Shown here one piece after another: positions 1-7,905 of a DNA stretch of 64,000 nucleotides. The notes beneath the pieces are model-generated. The model saw only the letters and a list, made by a program, of their open reading frames with translations, was not told where the DNA came from and searched no databases. The stretch is from NCBI GenBank assembly GCA_902614915.1, contig CACMMX010000001.1, positions 50,319 through 114,318 on the forward strand. Reading direction: 5' to 3'. The position numbers and the translations under genes were made by a program. How positions within the stretch are numbered: the first letter of the stretch is position 1; each line of letters starts with the position of its first letter. The stretch is from an uncultured Cryomorphaceae bacterium. Its GTDB lineage: Bacteria > Bacteroidota > Bacteroidia > Flavobacteriales > Schleiferiaceae.

Positions 1-2085
1 GGACCTTGTGGCCCATGTTCGGAGATTCATATTGACCTAAGAGGTGAGGGTGAGAGGAAAAAAATAAGTGGCGCATCTTTGGTAAATCAAGACCATCCTC
101 AAGTTGTAGAAATATGGAATTTGGTCTTTATGCAATTTAATCGTCGCGCTAATGGTGATTTGGAGAACTTGCCAGCCCAACATATCGATACTGGAATGGG
201 CTTTGAGCGTCTTTGTATGGCATTGCAAGACAAGCAATCAAATTACGATACGGATGTATTTACACCTTTAATTTCTAAAATTTCCAAAATTTCTGGATTT
301 GAATACGGCTCCTCTGAAGAAACGGATATTGCCCATCGAGTGATAGTGGACCATCTTAGGGCAGTAGCTTTTTCCATTGCTGACGGGCAGCTTCCTTCAA
401 GCTCTGGTGCAGGCTATGTCATTCGCCGTATTTTAAGACGCGCCGTTCGTTATGGATATTCGTATTTGAACCTAAAATCTCCTTTCATCTACCAATTAGT
501 AGCAACCTTGGAAGAAGAGATGGGCGAATTTTTCCCAGAAATCAGTGCGCAACAAGCTCTTGTAGAAAAGGTCATTGAAGAAGAAGAACAAAGTTTCTTA
601 AAAACCTTGGCACAAGGCTTGGCTAAGCTGGAAGAATTTTTAGCAGCCGAAGTTAAAGTCTTAGACGGCAAACGAGCTTTTGAGTTATACGATACGTACG
701 GTTTTCCAATCGATCTCACTGCACTAATTATGCGAGAGAACAACCGCGAAGTGGATATGGATAGCTTTACAACAGAGATGTCTAACCAAAAGGAGCGCTC
801 TCGTGTCGCAACAAAACTTAGTACTCAAGATTGGATAGAGTTGGAAGAGTATGATAAAGAAGAATTTGTAGGCTACGACTATGTAGAGGCAGAAGTTCGT
901 ATAATAAAATACCGTAAAGTGAGCACTAAGAAAAAGGACTTCTACCAATTGGTGTTTTCCATGACTCCTTTTTATCCTGAAGGTGGAGGTCAGGTGGGTG
1001 ATACAGGTACTCTTGTTCAAAATCATCAAATCATAACCGTCACGGATACGAAGAAAGAGAACGGGGTGGTTGTTCATTTTACCGATGACCTACCAAAAGA
1101 TTTAGGGGGTATATGGCAGGCTAAAATAAATGTCAATAATCGGAGTGCAACGGCAAAAAACCACAGTGCAACTCACTTGCTGCATGAAGTGCTTCGAGAA
1201 GTGTTAGGTAATCATGTGGAGCAAAAGGGATCTTTGGTTCGTCCAAATGATCTCCGTTTTGATTTTTCTCACTATCAAAAAGTCAATCAAGATCAATTGG
1301 ATCAAATAGAGACAATTGTGAATGAAAGAATTCAAGCAAATTACCCGCTTGATGAATACCGTAATATACCAATTTCGGAGGCAAAGAATATGGGTGCGAT
1401 GGCTTTATTCGGTGAAAAATATGGTGATACGGTTAGGGCAATTAAGTTTGGTTCATCAATAGAGCTTTGCGGGGGAATTCACGTTGATGCTACAGGCTCA
1501 ATTGGCTTATTTAAATTTATCTCTGAAGGTGCAGTAGCTGCAGGAATACGCAGAGTCGAAGCAGTAACTGGCAAAGCAGCCGTAGCCTATGTAAACGCAG
1601 AACTTCAAAAACTTCGTACTGCAGCGGAAGTGCTGAAGAATCCGCAAGATTTTCCGGCTGCCGTGCAGCTGCTAAAGAATAAAGAGACAATAGCACAGAA
1701 AGAAATTGAATTGCTACGTAAAGAAATAGCATTGAATGTAGTTCGTGACTTGGAAAATGATGCTATTGAATATAAGGGTAGTCGGGTTATCGTAGCGCGA
1801 ACAACCCTAAATCCTGGAAGTACGAAAGACATAGTATTTAAGCTAAAATCTTCACCAAATACCCTTGTAATTATTGGAAATGTTTCAGAAGCAAAAGTAA
1901 CTGTCAGCATTGGTGTGAGTGATGATTTGGTTGCCAAAGGATGGCATGCAGGTAATGCGGTTAATGCCCTCGCCAAACATATTCAAGGAGGAGGAGGAGG
2001 ACAACCTGCTTTTGCAACTGCTGGCGGGAAAAATCCAGAGGGAATCGATAAAGTATTAGCCGATTGGCCGAACCATTTTGTTTAA
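1..2085 (+). CDS. alaS: Alanyl-tRNA synthetase, 5'-truncated by window edge
   Basis: Charges tRNA-Ala with alanine in the cytosol. The reading frame is open from base 1 and begins inside the catalytic domain with GPCGPCSEIH, a class II AlaRS signature, so the real start lies upstream of the window. The editing domain carries HSATHLLH and, further on, CGGIHVDATG, the two halves of the zinc-binding HxxxH...CxxxH site. The C-terminal DHHA1-like domain ends in the glycine-rich GGGGGQPAFATAGG, usual for AlaRS. About 695 codons of an expected roughly 870-880 are present. The stop overlaps the start of the next gene by one base (TAATG), so the two are probably co-transcribed. Confidence 0.97.
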   Translation, partial: GPCGPCSEIHIDLRGEGERKKISGASLVNQDHPQVVEIWNLVFMQFNRRANGDLENLPAQHIDTGMGFERLCMALQDKQSNYDTDVFTPLISKISKISGFEYGSSEETDIAHRVIVDHLRAVAFSIADGQLPSSSGAGYVIRRILRRAVRYGYSYLNLKSPFIYQLVATLEEEMGEFFPEISAQQALVEKVIEEEEQSFLKTLAQGLAKLEEFLAAEVKVLDGKRAFELYDTYGFPIDLTALIMRENNREVDMDSFTTEMSNQKERSRVATKLSTQDWIELEEYDKEEFVGYDYVEAEVRIIKYRKVSTKKKDFYQLVFSMTPFYPEGGGQVGDTGTLVQNHQIITVTDTKKENGVVVHFTDDLPKDLGGIWQAKINVNNRSATAKNHSATHLLHEVLREVLGNHVEQKGSLVRPNDLRFDFSHYQKVNQDQLDQIETIVNERIQANYPLDEYRNIPISEAKNMGAMALFGEKYGDTVRAIKFGSSIELCGGIHVDATGSIGLFKFISEGAVAAGIRRVEAVTGKAAVAYVNAELQKLRTAAEVLKNPQDFPAAVQLLKNKETIAQKEIELLRKEIALNVVRDLENDAIEYKGSRVIVARTTLNPGSTKDIVFKLKSSPNTLVIIGNVSEAKVTVSIGVSDDLVAKGWHAGNAVNALAKHIQGGGGGQPAFATAGGKNPEGIDKVLADWPNHFV

Positions 2086-2885
2086 TGAATAAGTTGATAA
2101 TTATTTTCACGTTTGGACTAAGCGTTTATGCTTACGGTCAGAAAGAGAACACTATTGAATATTTCACCGATAGTGATATTAGCGATACACGTTTTTCAAT
2201 AGCAGGAATTTATGCGCCATCATTTTCATCAAGGCGACTTGCATTGTATGAACCGCAGATAGACGGTAATGAAATTTATACATTAAATAGTAATGTTGCT
2301 TCTGGCGTTTTAAGTCATCGATACGGAATCATCTCTTATTATGAGTTAACAGCCATTTTTCATCTGGGAATTGGATTTGTTACCGATCAAGGTGGATTTA
2401 TAACGAATGGCTTCGAGGTTTTCAATCAAAACGCGGCGGTTCAACCAAGCTCCATTGGATCTTACGCCGCTAGAACTGATATATATGCCATAAATATTCC
2501 ACTTCAAATGATATTTCATACGCAGATGACAGAGTCTTGGGCATTACAGGTAATCCCATCCTACGACTTGATTTTTTATCAGAAGATTTATCGTAATTGG
2601 ATAGGAGAAGATGCGCCTATTCAAGGAGTTGACTTTCAGGATGACGATGTTGCAGGTGTATTGGGAACCATGTATCAACGTGGGTCTACAACAAAATATC
2701 ATAAAGGAACTAACGGTACAATAGGTTTTGCATTAGGTAATGAGTTTACCATTATAGATAACCTAGTCTTTATTGCGCGAGGTGAGTTCCGATTAGCGGC
2801 ACTACCGATAAATAAGCTTGACGTTGGTCTCAGTGAAGTCCCTTACAGCATAGGTGGCGCTTTTGGCTTCCGATATTATTTATAA
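2085..2885 (+). CDS. Predicted exported outer-membrane beta-barrel protein, function unknown
   Basis: The 266-residue product starts with a signal peptide (MNKLIIIFTFGLSVYAYGQ) and continues as alternating amphipathic strands rich in Tyr, Phe and Gly, ending in FGFRYYL. An aromatic-rich terminal strand of this kind is typical of outer-membrane barrels. The start at the ATG that overlaps the alaS stop is preferred over an upstream non-ATG start because the signal peptide begins there. I do not recognise a named family. Position after alaS suggests co-transcription rather than a shared function. Confidence 0.6.
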   Translation: MNKLIIIFTFGLSVYAYGQKENTIEYFTDSDISDTRFSIAGIYAPSFSSRRLALYEPQIDGNEIYTLNSNVASGVLSHRYGIISYYELTAIFHLGIGFVTDQGGFITNGFEVFNQNAAVQPSSIGSYAARTDIYAINIPLQMIFHTQMTESWALQVIPSYDLIFYQKIYRNWIGEDAPIQGVDFQDDDVAGVLGTMYQRGSTTKYHKGTNGTIGFALGNEFTIIDNLVFIARGEFRLAALPINKLDVGLSEVPYSIGGAFGFRYYL

Positions 2886-2939
2886 ATATTCTTTTATCAC
2901 AAAACCAGGTTTGGGCCTTTTTTTTTAGGATTGAAAATT

Positions 2940-3515
2940 TTATTCCCCTTTTGCGCTATCCACCGCTCCTTCAAGAGGTGTTTCACGATTTTTGTTGAGC
3001 ATCTTTACCATTCGTTCGGTTATGTCGAAATCTGTATTGGCATAAATAATTTGTCCGCCTTCTTCATAGAGGAGAATGAAATCGAGGTTGAGCTCGTCTT
3101 TTAGTACAGCGATGGCTTTATCCATGTCCTCACGCATCATTTTGGTGAGGTCCTGCTGTTTCTTTATGAGTTGGGTTTGTGCTGCTTGCTCTACTTCTAA
3201 GTATTGCTGTTGAACGCGCATTAGGTCTGCCTCGTTTGCTTCACGCTGACGTGCACTCATTTTAGGCGCTTCTTGTTGGTAAAGGGCGATGTTCTCTTGC
3301 ATTGTTTGTTGACGACGCTGTAAGTCCTTAAGGAGTATTTTTTCTTCTTCAATTAGCTCTTGGGCCAATTCTTCAAAGTAATGATACTGACTCTGTAAAG
3401 AATCGATACGAACGTAAGCAAGGCGCATGCCGCTTGCAGTATTTTCTACCGTAGTCGGCTGGGAGCAAGCAGCCATAATAGAGAGGCCTAGAGCAGCTAA
3501 AAAAAACTTTTTCAT
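2940..3515 (-). CDS. OmpH/Skp-family periplasmic chaperone-like lipoprotein
   Basis: The 191-residue protein has the Skp/OmpH plan: an N-terminal beta element (RLAYVRIDSL), a long charged coiled coil (about residues 45-135, repeated E/Q/K/R with helix-favouring residues) and a C-terminal element (LDFILLYEEGGQIIYAN) that completes the trimer body. Skp-type proteins hold unfolded outer-membrane proteins in the periplasm. The signal peptide ends in a good lipobox, MAAC, at Cys17, so this copy should be membrane-anchored, unlike classical soluble Skp. Its ATG overlaps the hutU stop (ATGA), so it is the last gene of the DUF5522-hutU operon. The chaperone role is inferred from family membership. 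Confidence 0.8.
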   Translation of the reverse strand: MKKFFLAALGLSIMAACSQPTTVENTASGMRLAYVRIDSLQSQYHYFEELAQELIEEEKILLKDLQRRQQTMQENIALYQQEAPKMSARQREANEADLMRVQQQYLEVEQAAQTQLIKKQQDLTKMMREDMDKAIAVLKDELNLDFILLYEEGGQIIYANTDFDITERMVKMLNKNRETPLEGAVDSAKGE

Positions 3516-5512
3516 TTAAATCCTAATTTGTTTAGAACGTCTTCATCAACGAGATTCGGTACGGTCACCCTTAAATTAGATCTTAATTTCATCTCGCGCT
3601 CGATAGCGAATATAGCTTCTTTATTTCTTGCCCACGACCTTCTAGCGATTCCATTGTTGACATCATAAAGGAGCATGTTTTCTAATTTGTACTCTGCCGC
3701 ATCAGAACCATCAAGCAGCATTCCGAAACCGCCGTTGATTACTTCACCCCACCCGACGCCTCCGCCGTTATGAATACTAACCCAAGTAGCTCCTCGGAAA
3801 CTATCACCAATAACATTTTGAATGGCCATATCCGCAGTAAAGCTGGAGCCATCATATATGTTGGATGTTTCTCGGTAAGGACTATCAGTCCCACTTACGT
3901 CATGGTGGTCTCGTCCTAAGATTATAGGGCCTATCTTACCTGCGGCTATGGCTTTATTAAAAGCACGAGCAATTTCAATACGACCTTCGCTATCGGCATA
4001 CAGAATACGAGCGTGTGAGCCGACGACTAATTTATTTTTCTTGGCGCCCTTAATCCAACGAATATTATCAGCCATCTGTTGGCGTATTTCTTTTGGTGCC
4101 TCGTTCATTAACCTTTCTAAAACATCCCTGGCAATCGCATCTGTTTTATCTAAATCAGCGATATCGTCACTAGCACATACCCATCGGAATGGACCAAAAC
4201 CGTAGTCGAAGCACATAGGCCCCATGATATCTTGAACATAAGACGGATAGCGGAATTGCTCACCATCTTCGGCCATGATTTCTGCACCGGCACGTGAGCT
4301 TTCAAGTAAAAACGCATTTCCGTAATCAAAGAAATACATACCTTTTTCCACTAAGGTATTGACTGCCTTAACGTGCCTTTTCAAGGTTTGCTGAATACGT
4401 GTTTTAAAATCCTCTGGGTTATGAGCCATCATTTTGTTAGACTCTTCGTAGCTCAAGCCTAAAGGATAATAGCCACCTGCCCAAGGGTTATGCAGAGACG
4501 TTTGATCCGAGCCTAAGTCAACGTTGATATTACGCTCAACCATACGCTCCCATAAATCCACAATATTGCCGATGTATGCGATGCTCCTTGCTAATTTTTG
4601 TGCTTGAAATTCTAGAGCAAGGTCAATAGCCCTATCTACACTGGAGGTGATTTCGTCTACCCATCCTTGTTCGTAACGCTTATAGGCTGCTTTTGGGTTA
4701 ATCTCTGCTGTAATGCTAACTACCCCGGCAATATTCCCTGCTTTAGGCTGCGCACCTGACATACCTCCTAAACCTGCGGTGACGAATAATTTCCCCTCTG
4801 GTTTACCACTAGATTTCATTCGTGCTGCATTCAATACTGTTATAGTAGTTCCGTGAACGATACCCTGTGGGCCAATATACATGTAGGAACCTGCAGTCAT
4901 CTGACCATATTGGGTGACACCTAAAGCGTTGAATTTTTCCCAATCGTCCGGACTACTATAATTAGGAATCATCATTCCGTTCGTCACAACCACGCGCGGT
5001 GCGTCTTTAGTAGAAGGGAATAAACCCATAGGATGACCGCTGTACATATGCAAAGTCTGTTCCTCAGTCATCTCGCTGAGGTATTTCATTGTTACGAGGT
5101 ATTGAGCCCAGTTCTGAAATACAGCACCATTCCCACCGTAGGTAATAAGCTCCTCAGGATGTTGCGCTACCGCCGGGTCTAGATTATTTTGTATCATTAA
5201 CATAATAGCAGCCGCCTGAGGTGTTTTACAAGGATATTTGTCAATTCCGCGCGCGTACATTGGGTAAGAAGGCTTGAACCGATACATGTAAATACGTCCA
5301 TAGTCTTTTAGTTCTGTCAAAAACTCAAAAGCTAATTCCTTATGCCAATCCTTTGGAAAATAACGAAGCGCATTTTCTAATGCTAATCGCTTTTCTTTTT
5401 CTGTCAAAATATCCTTGCGTTTTGGCGCTCGATTTACTTCTTTACTTATTCTTCTCTTTGGCGGCAATATTGCAGGAATACCTGCGGCAATCATTTCTTG
5501 AAAAGTAGTCAT
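3512..5512 (-). CDS. hutU: Urocanate hydratase
   Basis: Converts urocanate to imidazolonepropionate in histidine degradation, with NAD+ as a tightly bound electrophilic cofactor. Diagnostic segments are YGGNGAVFQNW near residue 125, GQMTAGSYMYIGPQGIVHGT near residue 205, the glycine-rich TAGLGGMSGAQPKA, and GRDHHDVSGTDSPYRET in the C-terminal part. At 666 residues it is longer than the roughly 550-560 residues of the proteobacterial enzyme; I believe the longer form is common in Bacteroidota. No other hut gene (hutH, hutI, hutG) lies in this window. It follows the DUF5522 micro-gene by one base and overlaps the OmpH-like gene by four bases. Confidence 0.95.
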   Translation of the reverse strand: MTTFQEMIAAGIPAILPPKRRISKEVNRAPKRKDILTEKEKRLALENALRYFPKDWHKELAFEFLTELKDYGRIYMYRFKPSYPMYARGIDKYPCKTPQAAAIMLMIQNNLDPAVAQHPEELITYGGNGAVFQNWAQYLVTMKYLSEMTEEQTLHMYSGHPMGLFPSTKDAPRVVVTNGMMIPNYSSPDDWEKFNALGVTQYGQMTAGSYMYIGPQGIVHGTTITVLNAARMKSSGKPEGKLFVTAGLGGMSGAQPKAGNIAGVVSITAEINPKAAYKRYEQGWVDEITSSVDRAIDLALEFQAQKLARSIAYIGNIVDLWERMVERNINVDLGSDQTSLHNPWAGGYYPLGLSYEESNKMMAHNPEDFKTRIQQTLKRHVKAVNTLVEKGMYFFDYGNAFLLESSRAGAEIMAEDGEQFRYPSYVQDIMGPMCFDYGFGPFRWVCASDDIADLDKTDAIARDVLERLMNEAPKEIRQQMADNIRWIKGAKKNKLVVGSHARILYADSEGRIEIARAFNKAIAAGKIGPIILGRDHHDVSGTDSPYRETSNIYDGSSFTADMAIQNVIGDSFRGATWVSIHNGGGVGWGEVINGGFGMLLDGSDAAEYKLENMLLYDVNNGIARRSWARNKEAIFAIEREMKLRSNLRVTVPNLVDEDVLNKLGFK

Positions 5513-5513
5513 G

Positions 5514-5693
5514 TTATTTTTTATTTACTCTGTGAGTTCTTTTGTCGTAACCATAAGGACAATGTTTACATCCATTTTGACAGCAATAGCCACGCTTTAT
5601 ATGGTACTTTTCAGTAAACACGATATACCCTTGTTCTGTTTTATAAAAATCCTCCGGGTCCAATTCCTTTTTAAACATCGTAATCTGCAGCAT
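5514..5693 (-). CDS. DUF5522-type cysteine-rich micro-protein
   Basis: A 59-codon frame that ordinary length cut-offs miss. The product reads DPEDFYKTEQGYIVFTEKYH, then RGYCCQNGCKHCPYGYDK, then a basic tail. The Y-x(2)-E-x-GY-x-VFT-x-YH core followed by CC-x3-C-x2-C (Cys37, Cys38, Cys42, Cys45, with His44) is what I recall of the DUF5522 family; the cysteines suggest metal or Fe-S binding, which is inference. The stop sits one base before the hutU start, so both share a transcript. Two starts are possible: the ATG used here, or an in-frame ATG 15 bases downstream (54 aa). A TAAATTTG promoter element just upstream supports a start in this place. Function unknown. Confidence 0.82.
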   Translation of the reverse strand: MLQITMFKKELDPEDFYKTEQGYIVFTEKYHIKRGYCCQNGCKHCPYGYDKRTHRVNKK

Positions 5694-5704
5694 TTGGGTC
5701 TGCT

Positions 5705-5712
5705 CAAATTTA
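5705..5712 (-). promoter_or_regulatory. Bacteroidota -7 element (TAAATTTG) for the DUF5522-hutU operon
   Basis: On the minus strand TAAATTTG matches the TAnnTTTG -7 consensus exactly and ends 11 bases before the DUF5522 ATG. No clean TTTG -33 box is seen at the usual distance. It lies 8 bases from the oppositely oriented element of the neighbouring PLP-enzyme gene. Confidence 0.5.
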
Positions 5713-5720
5713 CATCACTG

Positions 5721-5728
5721 TACCTTTG
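5721..5728 (+). promoter_or_regulatory. Bacteroidota -7 element (TACCTTTG) directly before the PLP-enzyme start
   Basis: TACCTTTG is a perfect TAnnTTTG element, with TTTG 24 bases upstream at 5693-5696 as a candidate -33 box. Only six bases separate it from the ATG, so transcription would start at or very near the A of the start codon, implying a leaderless or nearly leaderless mRNA. Confidence 0.55.
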
Positions 5729-5734
5729 TACACT

Positions 5735-6565
5735 ATGAAATCAGATCAATTTCCTTTTATGCTGCCCTCACCACTAGAAAAGTTAAACTTCGAGGGTTGC
5801 GATTTATGGATTAAACGCGACGATCTTATCCACCCCGTCGTCTCTGGTAACAAGTGGCGTAAACTCCAAGGTTTTTTTCAAATGCTAGGTACCAAAGAAC
5901 CCATCACGACCTTTGGTGGCGCTTTTAGCAATCATTTACCTGCTGCAGCTTTTGCTGCCAAGTACTTTGGACACCCTATTATGGGTGTGGTGCGTGGCGA
6001 AGAACTAGATGCTACGAGCAATGGCCTGCTCGCCTATTGTCATTCACAGGGAATGATCTTGGAATTCATTTCTCGTAGTGCGTACAGGTCTCTGCGAAAA
6101 CAAGGTTGGATAGGCTACGAAGGAAGGTTACTTCCGGAAGGAGGCGCAGGATTGCATGCTCTTGAAGGCTGTGGTGAAATTTGGAAAGAATTGGTCCATG
6201 ACCCCGATCATTTGGTTCTAGCTTCAGGTACAGGAACTACAGTTTTGGGCATTCTTGCTGCCATGCCATATCTCTGCAAAACTCGCATTCACGTCATCAG
6301 TGCTGTCAAAGGCGCTCTTAAGGAACGAGCTAAAGTGGAGCAGCAGGCCTCACTAAAACAAATCGTCCTTCACTGGGAAGATGAAGTTCATTTCGGTGGT
6401 TTTGGAAAATGGTCACCTGCTTTAATCGAGAACGCCGAGATGTTTGAGCAGGCCACAGGAATACCTTTGGAACCAAATTACAATGCCAAGGTGTGGGCCT
6501 ATTTGCAACGGACGAACTTAGAAGGAAAAGTGGTGTGGATTCACACCGGCGGGGTTCGTTTTTAA
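5735..6565 (+). CDS. PLP-dependent ACC deaminase / D-cysteine desulfhydrase-like enzyme
   Basis: Fold-type II PLP enzyme of 276 residues. The N-terminal LWIKRDDLIHPVVSGNKWRKL contains the Schiff-base lysine in the SGNKWRKL motif, followed by TTFGGAFSNH, the substrate/cofactor binding loop of the ACC deaminase/D-cysteine desulfhydrase group. ASGTGTTVLG is the phosphate-binding loop. The family releases ammonia (and sulfide or ketobutyrate) from small amino acids; which substrate applies here cannot be told from the sequence, and Bacteroidota copies are shorter than the biochemically studied ones (about 330 aa). The ATG is chosen over a TTG nine bases upstream, which lies inside the promoter element. 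Its last four bases overlap the convergent kmo gene. Confidence 0.82.
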   Translation: MKSDQFPFMLPSPLEKLNFEGCDLWIKRDDLIHPVVSGNKWRKLQGFFQMLGTKEPITTFGGAFSNHLPAAAFAAKYFGHPIMGVVRGEELDATSNGLLAYCHSQGMILEFISRSAYRSLRKQGWIGYEGRLLPEGGAGLHALEGCGEIWKELVHDPDHLVLASGTGTTVLGILAAMPYLCKTRIHVISAVKGALKERAKVEQQASLKQIVLHWEDEVHFGGFGKWSPALIENAEMFEQATGIPLEPNYNAKVWAYLQRTNLEGKVVWIHTGGVRF

Positions 6566-7905
6566 ACGATTGATTCGAATAGCCTTAGCACCTCTTTTTC
6601 TATCTCTTTGCTGTCCCAGCGGTCTTCAATATCATCAATTGCCAAGATTTGTTGCATGATGCGATCGTGACGCTCGCCCTCGGCTTTGGCTTCGTGGTAG
6701 GGGATGTTGGTGAACTTAACCAGGGTGTAAAGCGGCGTCCATTTGTCTGGATGATTAGTTTGAACTTTACGCTCTATTTTTTTACGCAATTGGAAATATG
6801 GATTGGCTACGAGGTCGCGCATTTCGATGAAGTTTCTTAAACTTAAGTCTACTAAAGCATTACCTGCCGGTACGCGTTTTTCTGTGTAGGTTTCTAGCAC
6901 TTTTTCCATATTGGAATCACCGTGCTCATCGAGCAGCTCTAAGAACACATGAACATCCTCCAGTGATCCATTCATGCCTTCTCCATAGAAGGGAACCGTA
7001 GCATGTGCAGCATCGCCAATTAGCATGGTGTTGGTGCCCCAATGGTACGGATTGCAACGAATACAAGCCAGAGCAGAGGTTGGATTGCTTTCCCACTGTT
7101 CCTCTAGATTTGGAATAAGTGGAATAGCATCTTTGAAATACTTCTCGAAATATCTTATGCCGTCCTGACCTGTGCTCAGGTTGTCCAAGCCATATTCACC
7201 GTTAAACGGGGCGAATACCGTCCCGGTAAAACCGTTGTCTTTATTGGCTAATCCCATCAGCATGAATTCGCGGCGCGGCCAAATGTGTAGGGCATCAATA
7301 TTGAGTTGAGGTTTGCCATCTTTTCTAGGAGGAATGTGAACTTCCTTGTATCCACTGTCGATAAAATCTTGACTGTAGTTGAAACGCGGTTGCTTCATTA
7401 ACGCGCCCCTTACGGAAGAACCTGTTCCGTCACCACCAACAATCAAATCCGCTGAATATGCATTGTGTTGTTCGCCTTGTTTCATGAAAACTGTCCCGGT
7501 GTTGAAGTTTACGTATTCACAAAAGGCGTCAAAAGTGATGCTTACGTTCGGCAACGCCTCGGCCAATTCCACCAAAGTTTTATTGAATTCACCACGGCTG
7601 ATACTGTGGATGGCTTTATTATTAATGCTATAAGCAAAGTAGCTTTCATTGCCTTCTAAATCGTGAATCTGACGGCCGTAAGCCGGTACCACAATCTTGC
7701 GAATTTCTTCTTCAATCCCGGCATAGGCTAGTGCCGTCCAACCCCTGTGACTCACCACAAGGTTGATAGAGCGTCCTGAATTATATCTCATTTTCCGTGG
7801 ATCCGTTCTCTTTTCAAATACCTGCACATTATATCCTTTTTTACCCATGGCATAAGCCATATACGACCCTGCCAAACCGGCACCAACTATGATTACTTTT
7901 TTCAT
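6562..7905 (-). CDS. kmo: Kynurenine 3-monooxygenase
   Basis: FAD- and NADPH-dependent aromatic hydroxylase that turns kynurenine into 3-hydroxykynurenine. The dinucleotide-binding VIIVGAGLAGS is at residues 4-14, the second FAD motif is LIGDAAHATVPFYGEGMN, and LIVGGDGTGSSVRG is the DG motif of the class A monooxygenases. The 447-residue length fits the family. Its ATG overlaps the kynU stop (ATGA), so kynU and kmo form one unit that would convert kynurenine to 3-hydroxyanthranilate; tryptophan 2,3-dioxygenase and 3-hydroxyanthranilate dioxygenase are not in this window. The C-terminus is soluble-looking, without the membrane anchor of the eukaryotic enzyme. Confidence 0.95.
   Translation of the reverse strand: MKKVIIVGAGLAGSYMAYAMGKKGYNVQVFEKRTDPRKMRYNSGRSINLVVSHRGWTALAYAGIEEEIRKIVVPAYGRQIHDLEGNESYFAYSINNKAIHSISRGEFNKTLVELAEALPNVSITFDAFCEYVNFNTGTVFMKQGEQHNAYSADLIVGGDGTGSSVRGALMKQPRFNYSQDFIDSGYKEVHIPPRKDGKPQLNIDALHIWPRREFMLMGLANKDNGFTGTVFAPFNGEYGLDNLSTGQDGIRYFEKYFKDAIPLIPNLEEQWESNPTSALACIRCNPYHWGTNTMLIGDAAHATVPFYGEGMNGSLEDVHVFLELLDEHGDSNMEKVLETYTEKRVPAGNALVDLSLRNFIEMRDLVANPYFQLRKKIERKVQTNHPDKWTPLYTLVKFTNIPYHEAKAEGERHDRIMQQILAIDDIEDRWDSKEIEKEVLRLFESIV

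Noticed and set aside
1..79. A frameshifted or broken alaS
   Set aside because: The gene simply continues beyond the left edge; the frame is open from base 1 with the catalytic motif.
724..1077. 117-aa minus-strand frame inside alaS
   Set aside because: Fully inside the alaS gene on the opposite strand, with no signal or domain of its own; it is a codon-bias shadow.
2886..2939. A terminator between the convergent barrel and OmpH-like genes
   Set aside because: There is a T-run, but the adjacent palindrome AAACCAGGTTT leaves too short a loop for a stable hairpin.
3512..5512. hutU excess length as a novel fusion
   Set aside because: Urocanases of about 660-670 residues are, as far as I know, normal in Bacteroidota.
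5511..5738. 75-aa plus-strand frame
   Set aside because: Antisense to the DUF5522 micro-gene and the hutU start; its composition is shadow-like.
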